Of a stretch of DNA of 64,000 nucleotides, positions 37,459-45,990 are shown piece after piece; within the stretch, counting starts at the first letter, position 1; each line of letters opens with the position of its first letter. The stretch covers positions 1-64,000 of the forward strand of contig JAAHHJ010000006.1 in the NCBI GenBank assembly GCA_010692425.1, given 5' to 3'. This DNA is from Symploca sp. SIO3C6 (lineage in GTDB: Bacteria; Cyanobacteriota; Cyanobacteriia; Cyanobacteriales; Coleofasciculaceae). The notes under the pieces were generated by a model. That model was not told the origin of the DNA, did no database searches, and saw only the letters and a program-made list of their open reading frames with translations. Made by a program: the position numbers and the translations under genes.

Positions 37459-37776
37459 ATGGCAACTATTCAGCAGCAAAAAATCCGCATTCGTCTTAAA
37501 GCCTTTGATCGGCGATTGCTAGACACATCTTGCGAGAAGATTGTGGATACAGCTAACCGGACAAATGCGATCGCTATTGGTCCAATTCCCTTACCAACAA
37601 GACGTCGAATTTACTGTATTTTGAGATCACCCCACGTTGACAAAGATTCGCGTGAGCATTTTGAGACACGAACGCATCGGCGCATTATCGATATCTATCA
37701 GCCTTCTTCTAAAACCATCGACGCCTTGATGAAACTAGACTTGCCTGCAGGTGTTGATATCGAAGTCAAACTTTGA
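37459..37776 (+). CDS. rpsJ: Ribosomal protein S10
   Basis: A 105-residue small-subunit protein, also the NusE antitermination factor. [20 protein letters not shown] and [20 protein letters not shown] are standard. Its place after tuf is the usual cyanobacterial and plastid order. Confidence 0.97.
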   Translation: MATIQQQKIRIRLKAFDRRLLDTSCEKIVDTANRTNAIAIGPIPLPTRRRIYCILRSPHVDKDSREHFETRTHRRIIDIYQPSSKTIDALMKLDLPAGVDIEVKL

Positions 37777-37894
37777 AAAAACTGAGAAAGCTGCACTGAT
37801 TGCCAAGGCTTTAACGGGTTTTTCTAGTCTAAGTCTCAAGAGAAATCCGTTAAAGTAGTTAAAGAAGCGCAGTTACCTTTTTCACCAAGGCACA

Positions 37895-38536
37895 ATGGCA
37901 TCCTCTTCCTCAATTGCTGTCAGAGAACTCCCTTTATTTCCACTGCCAGAAGTAGTTCTATTTCCAGGGCGTCCTCTTCCCCTACACATATTTGAATTTC
38001 GCTACAGAATCATGATGAATACGATTTTGGCTGGCGATCGTCGTTTTGGAGTGTTGATGTGGGATCCCATCAAAGGTCAACCCACTAGTGTTGGTTGCTG
38101 TGCTGAAATTGTTCACTTCCAACGCCTTCCAGATGACCGCATGAAAATTTTAAGTGTGGGACAGCAGCGATTTCGAGTTTTGGAGCAAGTACGTGAAAAG
38201 CCATATCGCGTTGGGTTGGTAGAATGGATTGAAGACCAACCGCCAGAAAGAGAACTCAGGGGAATTGCTACCTCTGTTGAACAATTACTGCGAGATGTTG
38301 TACGTCTTTCTGCTAAGTTGACAGATCAAAAAATTGAACTACCAGAAGATTTACCAGATTTACCGATTGAGTTGTCTTACTGGGTAGCTAGTAACCTTTA
38401 TGGCGTTTCCTCAGAGCAACAGGCACTCTTAGAAATGCAGGATACAGCAATGCGCCTGGAACGCGAAGCAGAAATCCTGACTTCAACTCGCAATCATTTA
38501 GCTGCACGCACAGTCCTCAAAGATACCTTGAATTAG
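37895..38536 (+). CDS. Lon N-terminal substrate-binding domain protein
   Basis: A 213-residue protein consisting of the Lon protease N-terminal (LON_substr_bdg) domain without the ATPase or protease. RELPLFPLPEVVLFPGRPLP opens the domain, and the helical bundle ends near residue 200. Stand-alone forms are widespread in cyanobacteria; they may bind unfolded proteins or partners. It follows rpsJ on the same strand after 118 bases. Confidence 0.87.
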   Translation: MASSSSIAVRELPLFPLPEVVLFPGRPLPLHIFEFRYRIMMNTILAGDRRFGVLMWDPIKGQPTSVGCCAEIVHFQRLPDDRMKILSVGQQRFRVLEQVREKPYRVGLVEWIEDQPPERELRGIATSVEQLLRDVVRLSAKLTDQKIELPEDLPDLPIELSYWVASNLYGVSSEQQALLEMQDTAMRLEREAEILTSTRNHLAARTVLKDTLN

Positions 38537-38668
38537 GCTTTTGAAGCGTAAGCTATCACAGTTTTAATTTGCCTCTTTATATACAAGCTAGAGAAGCGGA
38601 GACAAGGATAAATCGTTCCTTAATTTCCGCGGAAACTATAGCGCTACGCGCAAGGCTCCAGGGCAGAA

Positions 38669-38696
38669 GGCTCCAAGGCAGAAGGTAGAATTTGAT
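38669..38696. repeat. Tandem repeat of 18 bases, two copies
   Basis: aaggctccagggcaga is followed directly by aaggctccaaggcaga with one change. It adjoins the dispersed repeat copy B. Confidence 0.4.
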
Positions 38697-38700
38697 AAAG

Positions 38701-38776
38701 TTCTAGCGATTTAGCTTGTCCTAACCTTAATACGTACTGCTATACCATAAATGTATTTCACTAAATCGCCAACTGC
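38701..38776 (-). repeat. Dispersed repeat copy B
   Basis: Terminal arms tagcgatttagc and ctaaatcgcc form an imperfect inverted repeat, with an AT-rich core that includes gctatacc. Read in reverse complement, it resembles the element at 32652-32732. The rest of the gap at 38537-38839 shows no gene. Confidence 0.4.
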
Positions 38777-38839
38777 CATAAGTCTATGTTATAAGTAGTC
38801 GGACATAAATACGTAAATATTAAAGGCTGATAGACCTCT

Positions 38840-39703
38840 TTAATCATCAAAAACCTCTGTTGAATCAATTGGTAAGACATTATAACTACCAAATACTTTG
38901 AGAATTTCAGAATAAGAGGCTAATTCTAAAAGAGCTTCTTTTACCGATGCCTTAGAAGCATCAGCCTCTAAATCTATAAAGAAAAGGTATTCCCCTAAGG
39001 AGCGCTTAGTAGGGCGAGACTCAATGCGGCTTAAGTTAATTCCCCTGGCAGCAAATACTTGCAAAGGTTTAACAAGAACTCCAGGAACATTGGCAGCAAA
39101 GCTAAAAGCAACTGAAGTATGACTGCCAGTAGTAGCTGGTTGTAGACCTAGTACCCAGAACCTTGTACAGTTTTCTGGATGGTCGTTAATGCCAAAGGCA
39201 AGTATTGGCAAATCATAAAGTTGTGCTGCCCTTTGGGAGGCTATTGCTCCTAAGCTAGAGTCTTGATCCAGATACTTTAGTGCTTCCGTTGTCGAGTTTG
39301 TCGGAATTAGTTGCACGGATGGTAAAAATCTCTCTAGCCAACCCTGACACTGTGCTAAAGCTTGAGGATGTGAATAAATTGTTTTAATTGCTGCTAAATC
39401 TGAGGCTCTGGAGAGTAAAGCGTGCTTAACTGGCAAGACCAGAGCTTTTTGAATTTTTAGCTGGTCTAATTGCCATAGTAAGTCAAGTGTAACGGTAACA
39501 CTACCTTCAATGGAATTTTCAACAGGGACAACTGCTAAATGGGCTTTTCCTTGTGCCACTGAATGTAAGGTTTGAGCAATGCTGGGATAAGGGCATAATG
39601 GAGAACTACAACCTTTGTCGATGGCAAGAGTTCCAAAATAAGCTAAAGCAGCAGCTTCCGTATAAGTCCCAGGCGGTCCTAAATAGGCAATAGAGACTGA
39701 CAT
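38840..39703 (-). CDS. pheA: Prephenate dehydratase
   Basis: A 287-residue enzyme turning prephenate into phenylpyruvate, in phenylalanine synthesis. The catalytic domain (about 1-180) has IAYLGPPGTYTEAAAL, VPVENSIEGSV and the NCTRFWVLG segment; the Thr of the latter is catalytic. An ACT domain (about 195-275) with GVLVKPLQVFAARGINLSRI, ESRP should give feedback control by phenylalanine. The ATG at 39703 is preferred over a TTG seven codons upstream. Confidence 0.93.
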   Translation of the reverse strand: MSVSIAYLGPPGTYTEAAALAYFGTLAIDKGCSSPLCPYPSIAQTLHSVAQGKAHLAVVPVENSIEGSVTVTLDLLWQLDQLKIQKALVLPVKHALLSRASDLAAIKTIYSHPQALAQCQGWLERFLPSVQLIPTNSTTEALKYLDQDSSLGAIASQRAAQLYDLPILAFGINDHPENCTRFWVLGLQPATTGSHTSVAFSFAANVPGVLVKPLQVFAARGINLSRIESRPTKRSLGEYLFFIDLEADASKASVKEALLELASYSEILKVFGSYNVLPIDSTEVFDD

Positions 39704-39852
39704 AAAGTACACTACATTAGGCAAACATCTTTTTAATCTTTACTTAACAATGGAGGTTTTGAAACCCCCATCCATCTTAGGAAATCAGCTTTTAGGGCTG
39801 CACTCAGCAAACGAGTGCTTTTCTGTGTAAGATGTAGCATTTTAGTTAAGAA

Positions 39853-40482
39853 ATGTTAATTTCGTTTGCTTGTGGTCAAAAATTATCATCTTCTATGTAT
39901 AGCCAGTTTGTTGCATCCCAGTCTCTGGAAATTGATGTGCCGGAACAAGCAGTTCCCATTGAACACTATTTGCGACAGCCGCAACACTTAGTGCGTGCGA
40001 TCGCTGATCCCCGTTTAATTAAGCAACTTAGCCCAGAGAGTTTCCGGATCAAAATGCGCCCTTTACATTTTATGTCTCTCAATTTTCAGCCCATGGTAGA
40101 CTTAAAAGTCTGGGCAGATTCTGAAAGTACTGTTCATCTGAAATCTATTGGCTGTGAAATTTTAGGACTGGACTACATCAATCAACGTTTTACGCTAGAT
40201 CTCAAAGGGAAACTTTATCCCAAGCAAGGTATTGATTCTACCCTGCTCAAGGGGACAGCAAATTTAAAAGTTAGCGTCAATGTACCGTTTCCCCTCTCCC
40301 TCACTCCCGAGACAATTTTAGAAACCACTGGTAATAGTTTGCTCAAAAGCGTTTTAGTAAGAATCAAGCAGAAGTTAATGCATCAGTTATTGTTGGACTA
40401 TCTGCAATGGGCTAACAAGGACCAATATACAAATGTTTGCATCCAAGCGCAAAAACTTAAAGGCTGGCAGCTCGAAAGTTAA
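39853..40482 (+). CDS. DUF1997 family protein
   Basis: A 209-residue protein of a family found in cyanobacteria and plants, with unknown function. HYLRQPQHLVRAIADPRLI and the beta-rich middle are characteristic. A start at the internal ATG at 39895 would remove 14 residues and give a more usual N-terminus. It is convergent with rnhB. Confidence 0.78.
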   Translation: MLISFACGQKLSSSMYSQFVASQSLEIDVPEQAVPIEHYLRQPQHLVRAIADPRLIKQLSPESFRIKMRPLHFMSLNFQPMVDLKVWADSESTVHLKSIGCEILGLDYINQRFTLDLKGKLYPKQGIDSTLLKGTANLKVSVNVPFPLSLTPETILETTGNSLLKSVLVRIKQKLMHQLLLDYLQWANKDQYTNVCIQAQKLKGWQLES

Positions 40483-40534
40483 TTAGCAATTTTTTCCCCT
40501 CCTAACCCTACGAGTATAGAAGAGGTTGAAAAGG

Positions 40535-41158
40535 CTATAGGTCTATTGCTGCAATCTTCGATACCCGACAGGGACTAAAAGACATTCTGTGCTGGGGAGT
40601 AGGTCCTAGCTGCTGCAGTGCTAAACGGTGTCTTTTAGTCCCGTAGCCCTTATTAGCAGCTAAATCGTAATCTGGGTATTTGGCTGCCAAACGAATTACT
40701 AACTCATCTCGCCAAACCTTAGCAACAACACTAGCGGCAGCAATTACAGGCGAGCGTTCATCTCCCTTAACCATCGATAGTTGTGGTATTGGTAAGTCAG
40801 GCAGAGATTGTTGCCCATCCACTAGACAAAGAGCTGGCTGCACCTTCAGCTTGAGAACAGCTCGTTTCATTGCTAAAAGTGATGCTTGCAGGATATTGAT
40901 CTGATCTATTTCATGACTGGTAGCATAGCCAATCCTCCAATCTATTGCCCTCTGTTGAATTTCTTGAGTCAGTTTAAGGCGTCGAAGACGAGTCAACTGT
41001 TTGCTATCTTTGAGACCTGTAGCTGCTAGTTGCAGCAGAGCAGTTGCTGGTAGAATAACAGCCGCTGCTACTACAGGTCCAAATAAAGCTCCCCTCCCTA
41101 CCTCATCTACACCTGCAACTAATCTGGGATTACCAGGTGAATCTGAAAGCTCACACAA
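40535..41158 (-). CDS. rnhB: Ribonuclease HII
   Basis: A 207-residue nuclease that cuts RNA in RNA-DNA hybrids and removes misincorporated ribonucleotides. The catalytic Asp-Glu pair is in AGVDEVGRGALFGPVV, a further Asp in LVDGQQSL, and another in VAKVWRDEL. The C-terminus NKGYGTKRHRLALQ is typical. The start appears to be a TTG at 41158, 45 bases after the rne stop; the rne-rnhB pair is a conserved cyanobacterial operon. Confidence 0.93.
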   Translation of the reverse strand: MCELSDSPGNPRLVAGVDEVGRGALFGPVVAAAVILPATALLQLAATGLKDSKQLTRLRRLKLTQEIQQRAIDWRIGYATSHEIDQINILQASLLAMKRAVLKLKVQPALCLVDGQQSLPDLPIPQLSMVKGDERSPVIAAASVVAKVWRDELVIRLAAKYPDYDLAANKGYGTKRHRLALQQLGPTPQHRMSFSPCRVSKIAAIDL

Positions 41159-41203
41159 GGTGATATCTTCTCCTGTGTCATCGGAACAGCCGCTACTGTT
41201 AAC

Positions 41204-43195
41204 TTAACTATCAATCGCCGAAGAGCGGCGGCGGCGGCGGCGCACCAAAGGGTGGCTGCTGTCTGATTCGCTAGAGGATTCTGATTCGCTAGGGGAGGAT
41301 GGTGAGTCAGTAGTTATTTCTTCTGTTGTAGATAGTTCTACAGGGGAAGTGAGGATTAACTGTTGTGGAGTCTCTGTTTCATCTAACTCCTGTAGAGACT
41401 CAACCTCTGGCATCTCTACAACCGATGGCTTTAGTGAAATCTCACTTGAGGTTTCCATTTGTTCGGCTTCTCCGGGCAGTACCACAGAGACAATTGCTGA
41501 CTTGGGATGTCTGATTTCCCGATTTAATTTCTTGAGAGGAGAAATTCCCATCAGAGCATAAACATCCTGCTCCTCTGAGGTCATTTCGACCACAATTTTT
41601 TCAAGTGGTTCTGCTTCTCTAGACTTAACTAAAGGTTTTCCCTCTAGATCTCCTGTATCAGAGACTTCGTCCTCTATTGAAAGATCTGATGACCTTTGGG
41701 ACACAAGAGTGGGACGAGAATTACTCTTTAAAGCCAACTCATCCTTGACTACCGGTTCATCAATTCGACGTCGGCGGCGTCGGCGAGTACTGCCATTGGC
41801 TACCCCTTGCTCTTGATAGCTGGGATGATTGACGAGTTCTAGTTCGTCAGTATAGTTGAAGGGGGCAAAATCTAAAGGTTCCGGGACATCCGGCACCCGA
41901 GATTCCTTCAAAGTCAGTGAGGCTGCAGGTTCACTTATTTCCTTAGCAGGACTTTCCGACTCACCAGGCAAACGAACTACATGTCCCAAACCACCACAGG
42001 TGGGGCAACTTTGTCCAAACAACTCGTATATATTTTGACCCTGACGCTTGCGGGTTAATTCCACTAAGCCCAGTTCTGAAAGTTGTGCAATCTGCGGTCT
42101 AGCTTTATCCTCTTTCAAGGCTTTATTGAAGTGTTCGAGTACCTGCAATTGGTCTCGACGTGAGTCCATATCGATAAAGTCAACCACAATTACCCCGGCA
42201 ATATTGCGCAGACGCAACTGGCGGGCGATTTCTGTTGCGGCTTCACAGTTTGTCCACAACACAGTTTCTCGCGATGTTGCCGAACGCGTAAAAGAGCCAG
42301 AGTTGACGTCAATCACGGTCAGAGCTTCGGTGGGTTCGATGATGATATAGCCCCCAGAAGGCAGGTCAACTCTCGGTTTTAGTGCTTCTCTAATCGCCGC
42401 ATTAACCCGGAAGTAATCTAGAATTGGTAAGCGATCGCGATGATGGTCGATCAATACACCCTCAGGTGTTCTACCCCCACTCCAGCTGAGTAAGTGTTGT
42501 TTTACCCGCTTCATTCCGGTGTGGGAATCGACCACAATCCGGTTGACATCAGCTGTGTACATATCCCGGAGTACACGCTGAATAAAATCATCATCGCGGT
42601 TAAGTAGTGCTGGAGCTCTGGTACTAGTTGCTTCCTGCTGAATAGCTTCCCATTGTTTTTGCAGTGACTCTAAATCTTCGATGATTGCTTCTTCTGATTT
42701 GCCCTCGGCTTCTGTGCGTACCAGTAATCCCATGCCAGCTGGTTTGATTAATATAGCTAAGGCTCTGAGGCGGTTACGCTCACTTTCACTCCTAATCCGC
42801 CGCGATAAATTCACGCCCCGCCCGTAAGGCATCATCACTAGATAGCGACCTGGAGAACTGATGTTACCTGTGAGCCGAGGACCTTTGTTTCCCGTAGGCT
42901 CCTTCATCACCTGCACCAGTACTTTCTGCTGGGGAGCTAAAAGCTCAGTGATCGCACCAGCTCTGCGCTTGAGCCGCAACGGGCCGAGGTCTGTGACGTG
43001 AATAAAGCCATTACGCTCAGCATCTCCGATATTGACAAAAGCCGCGTCTATCCCTGGTAAAACATTTTCGACAACACCCAGATAAATATCACCAACTTGG
43101 TGGCTGCCAGTAGCAACCACTAGTTCTTGAATTTGATCTTCCCAAAATACGGCAGCAAGCCGATGTTGCTCCGCAATAATAATTTGTTTAGGCAT
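41204..43195 (-). CDS. rne: Ribonuclease E/G
   Basis: A 663-residue endoribonuclease central to mRNA decay. In order: an S1 domain (about 35-120) with YLGVVENVLPGIDAAFVNIG, the 5'-sensor, the DNase I-like catalytic domain with IDVNSGSFT and IVVDFIDMD, and the zinc-link CPTCGGLG near residue 410. The C-terminal 240 residues are disordered and acidic, with basic patches (RRRRRRIDEP), ending VRRRRRRSSAIDS. That Arg-rich nonapeptide is the known binding site for polynucleotide phosphorylase in cyanobacteria. It is transcribed with rnhB. Confidence 0.95.
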   Translation of the reverse strand: MPKQIIIAEQHRLAAVFWEDQIQELVVATGSHQVGDIYLGVVENVLPGIDAAFVNIGDAERNGFIHVTDLGPLRLKRRAGAITELLAPQQKVLVQVMKEPTGNKGPRLTGNISSPGRYLVMMPYGRGVNLSRRIRSESERNRLRALAILIKPAGMGLLVRTEAEGKSEEAIIEDLESLQKQWEAIQQEATSTRAPALLNRDDDFIQRVLRDMYTADVNRIVVDSHTGMKRVKQHLLSWSGGRTPEGVLIDHHRDRLPILDYFRVNAAIREALKPRVDLPSGGYIIIEPTEALTVIDVNSGSFTRSATSRETVLWTNCEAATEIARQLRLRNIAGVIVVDFIDMDSRRDQLQVLEHFNKALKEDKARPQIAQLSELGLVELTRKRQGQNIYELFGQSCPTCGGLGHVVRLPGESESPAKEISEPAASLTLKESRVPDVPEPLDFAPFNYTDELELVNHPSYQEQGVANGSTRRRRRRRIDEPVVKDELALKSNSRPTLVSQRSSDLSIEDEVSDTGDLEGKPLVKSREAEPLEKIVVEMTSEEQDVYALMGISPLKKLNREIRHPKSAIVSVVLPGEAEQMETSSEISLKPSVVEMPEVESLQELDETETPQQLILTSPVELSTTEEITTDSPSSPSESESSSESDSSHPLVRRRRRRSSAIDS

Positions 43196-44005
43196 TCAAT
43201 TTCCTCAAAAACTGGCAGCACACTCTAACTTAATGAGGCTGTTTACGCCTCTTGATGGAGGCTGCCCAAGATAAGTGTGTAAGCAAAAATTCCGACTTCA
43301 CTGTTGAAAATATAGAAACTCTATTGATCTAATCTGGAAGTGACTCAATTTAGCTGCAACTCTCCTCAGTTAAATTCTCTCCCATACCATTGGTCGCAAA
43401 CGCCATACCTTGAAAAAAGGATAGTCATTAGAATTATTAATCGTTGTCGCGTCTGTTGACAGTGGAATCTGATGATTTCAGAAAAACCTTTTTGGGTTGT
43501 CCCTACTTAGGTTTTAAACTCTGATTTAGGGCTTTTAACAACCCTTCCTTAACCATTGATTAATCTCTGCCTCATTCTATTTACTCCTTGGCTTGAGCTT
43601 CTACTAAACTCAAACCGTCCCTATATTTAAGGCAAAGGTTTGGAAGTTTAAAGCACTCCTCCTTCTTTGGGAACCCAGTCTTGGAAATCTCCGCCAGACG
43701 CTAGCAAATAATTAGCTGGTCTCTTGGAAATCCATCCCTTCCCAGGAAGTGAACTGTCTTCCAGTTTTCCGTAACGTGTGAGTAGAAAGTTTTGAAGAGC
43801 GAATCCAAATATGTGCAGCATTCATTGCTAGTTTACACGGGGAAAGCCCCATCGACTTCTATTAGCAACTGCTCCCATGATGATGTATTATACAGCGCTC
43901 TTAGCTCTTATGCTAAACCAATCTGGCAGGTAGCTACTCTTTGGGGATTAACACATTTTCTAAAAATGCGCTTAAGCTGCAATAGCTGAGATTGTTTGTG
44001 GTTGT
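43196..44005. other. Long leader region upstream of rne
   Basis: 810 bases between rne and the cysteine desulfurase gene. No gene is recognised; a plus-strand frame at 43792-43989 is probably chance. Cyanobacterial rne genes often have long 5' untranslated regions through which RNase E controls its own level, so much of this may be rne leader. A small hairpin gcctc/gaggc lies at about 43246-43263. Confidence 0.5.
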
Positions 44006-45199
44006 TCATCGAACCTTGAAATTAGCGCTTTTAGAACCTATAGTTTGAGACCTGCGCAGAGACTCAATGGTGGAGATTGTCTGTTGGGCTACCTGTTCAA
44101 TTTCAGCAGCTGAGTTGAAGCGTCCGATACCAAATCGCACCGAAGCATATGCTAGCATTTCTGGCCGTCCTAGTGCCAAGAGGACATGGGAAGGAGCAAC
44201 ATTTACTGACGAGCAAGCAGATCCAGAAGAAACAGCTGCCGTAGACTGTAGCCCTAACAGCAAAGCTGAACCATCAACGCCCTCAACACTAATGTTTAGG
44301 TTTCCTGGCAGCCGCTGAGTCCTATGACCATTGAAATGAATCTTTTCTAGTTCACACAGAGCCTGCCAAAGACATTCCCTCAATTGCAGTAGACGTTGAG
44401 ACTCAGATTTTAGTTCTTCTAAACCCAATTCTACTGCCTTAGCAAACCCAACAATTTGAGGTGTAGACAGGGTGCCGGAACGAATTCCTCGCTCCTGCCC
44501 ACCACCTTGTATCTGAGGTGCAAGGCGCACTCTGGGGTTGCGCCGTCTTACATAGAGCGCCCCAATGCCCTTAGGGCCATAGACCTTATGAGCTGTGAGG
44601 GACATCAGGTCAATGTTCATCTCCTCTACATCTAGAGGAATTTTCCCAATTCCTTGGGCAGCATCAGTATGAAACAGTATTTGCTGTTGGCGACAGATAG
44701 CCCCAATTGCCGCCAACGGCTGTAAAACACCAATTTCATTATTTGCCGCCATCACTGACACTAAAACAGTATCGGGACGAAGGGCTTGTTCTAGCTGAGT
44801 CAAATCAATTAACCCATCTGGCTGCACTGGTAAATATGTCACTTCAAACCCTAGGGTTTGTAGATATCGACAAGGGTCAAGCACAGCTCTGTGTTCTGTC
44901 TCCACTGTGATTATATGGCGTCCTTGGCTAAAATAAGCCTCGGCAACACCTTTAAGCGCCAGATTGTTTGCCTCAGTGGCACCACTTGTGAAAATGATTT
45001 CCTCTGGCGTGGCACCGATAGCATCTGCCAGGCACTGCCGCGCCAGTTTGACAGCAACTTCTGCTTCCCAGCCGTAGGCATGGCTGATGCTGGATGGATT
45101 GCCAAAATGCTTAGTGAAATAAGGGAGCATTACCTCTAACACCCGTTCATCCATAGGTGTTGTTGCGTGGCAATCAAGATAAATAGGGCGATTAGACAT
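44006..45199 (-). CDS. Cysteine desulfurase (IscS/NifS type)
   Basis: A 397-residue PLP enzyme that takes sulfur from cysteine for Fe-S clusters and tRNA thiolation. YLDCHATTPMDERVLEVMLP opens it, the PLP lysine is in SLTAHKVYGPKGIGAL, and the sulfur-carrying Cys is in VSSGSACSS. All key residues are present. The start lies two bases after the stop of the nuclease-fold gene upstream, so they are probably coupled. The symbol (iscS or nifS) cannot be decided from sequence alone. Confidence 0.92.
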   Translation of the reverse strand: MSNRPIYLDCHATTPMDERVLEVMLPYFTKHFGNPSSISHAYGWEAEVAVKLARQCLADAIGATPEEIIFTSGATEANNLALKGVAEAYFSQGRHIITVETEHRAVLDPCRYLQTLGFEVTYLPVQPDGLIDLTQLEQALRPDTVLVSVMAANNEIGVLQPLAAIGAICRQQQILFHTDAAQGIGKIPLDVEEMNIDLMSLTAHKVYGPKGIGALYVRRRNPRVRLAPQIQGGGQERGIRSGTLSTPQIVGFAKAVELGLEELKSESQRLLQLRECLWQALCELEKIHFNGHRTQRLPGNLNISVEGVDGSALLLGLQSTAAVSSGSACSSVNVAPSHVLLALGRPEMLAYASVRFGIGRFNSAAEIEQVAQQTISTIESLRRSQTIGSKSANFKVR

Positions 45200-45201
45200 G
45201 G

Positions 45202-45831
45202 TTATTGGCTTACCAATTTACCCAATTTTTTAAGAATACTCAGCACCTGGTATAGCTCGTTTTTTCTTTTATAGAGGCTAAATACCTCAGAAAAATCATA
45301 CTTGGGTGTATCTTGTCCAGTTAATTTAATAAAAATTAACTCACTGCCGTTAGTGACTAATCCAAAAACTGGTTGTTCAGGATAAGGATTTGCCAGCATA
45401 TAGGCTAAAGCTTGGGGCATACCTGGTCTAGGGGACAAGCCTGCATTTTTAGACTTGATCGCTAGTAACCAGAGATGATCTTTAAGAACTATTACATCTA
45501 GATGGCCTCGGATAACTTCTTCTGTATCTTCAACTGAAATCTCTATGGATTTCTCGTCTATGACATCAAAAGGAAGTCGATAAAAACCGCTCCAAGCCAG
45601 CAAGGGTGCTAGAATCACCATTTTGACCATGTTTTCGGAAATTTCCCGATGTTCGACCAAACTGAGGTAATTTGCCTTAGCAAGATCTAGCACCTGTTTT
45701 TCCAGGTCAGTGATTTCAGGCAAGCGATCACGCCACTCTATAAAAAATGTATCATCTTCAGCCTGAGTAAGTCCAAATTTTGTATTTAAATTGATGATAT
45801 TGAGTTGGTGGGCTGGGATGACTTGAACCAT
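45202..45831 (-). CDS. Nuclease-fold protein (restriction subunit R-like) with altered active site
   Basis: A 209-residue member of a large cyanobacterial family often labelled restriction endonuclease subunit R. The PD-(D/E)xK-like core is residues about 95-170: GHLDVIVLKDHLWLLAIKSK then GMPQALAYMLANPYPEQPVF. The first Asp (HLDV) is kept, but the usual E-S-K of the strand reads K-S-K, so the metal-binding Glu is lost. No helicase or methylase is linked to it. It sits two bases upstream of the cysteine desulfurase. Function unknown; probably not an active nuclease. Confidence 0.7.
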   Translation of the reverse strand: MVQVIPAHQLNIINLNTKFGLTQAEDDTFFIEWRDRLPEITDLEKQVLDLAKANYLSLVEHREISENMVKMVILAPLLAWSGFYRLPFDVIDEKSIEISVEDTEEVIRGHLDVIVLKDHLWLLAIKSKNAGLSPRPGMPQALAYMLANPYPEQPVFGLVTNGSELIFIKLTGQDTPKYDFSEVFSLYKRKNELYQVLSILKKLGKLVSQ

Positions 45832-45990
45832 AATCGGGTTTTATGCAGAGGTGCTGCAATTGGCAATTAATTAGGGGGCATAACCTCTAGAAGCATTTGT
45901 TTTGATGGGTGTGGCGCTGTGAGCATTGAGATGGATGGGGCGATGGGTCAAATTTTTCCTCCTCGAAATTTTAATTGAGCAGCGAATAGT

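Noticed and set aside
43792-43989. Plus-strand 65-codon frame in the rne leader region
   Set aside because: No family similarity and no ribosome binding site.
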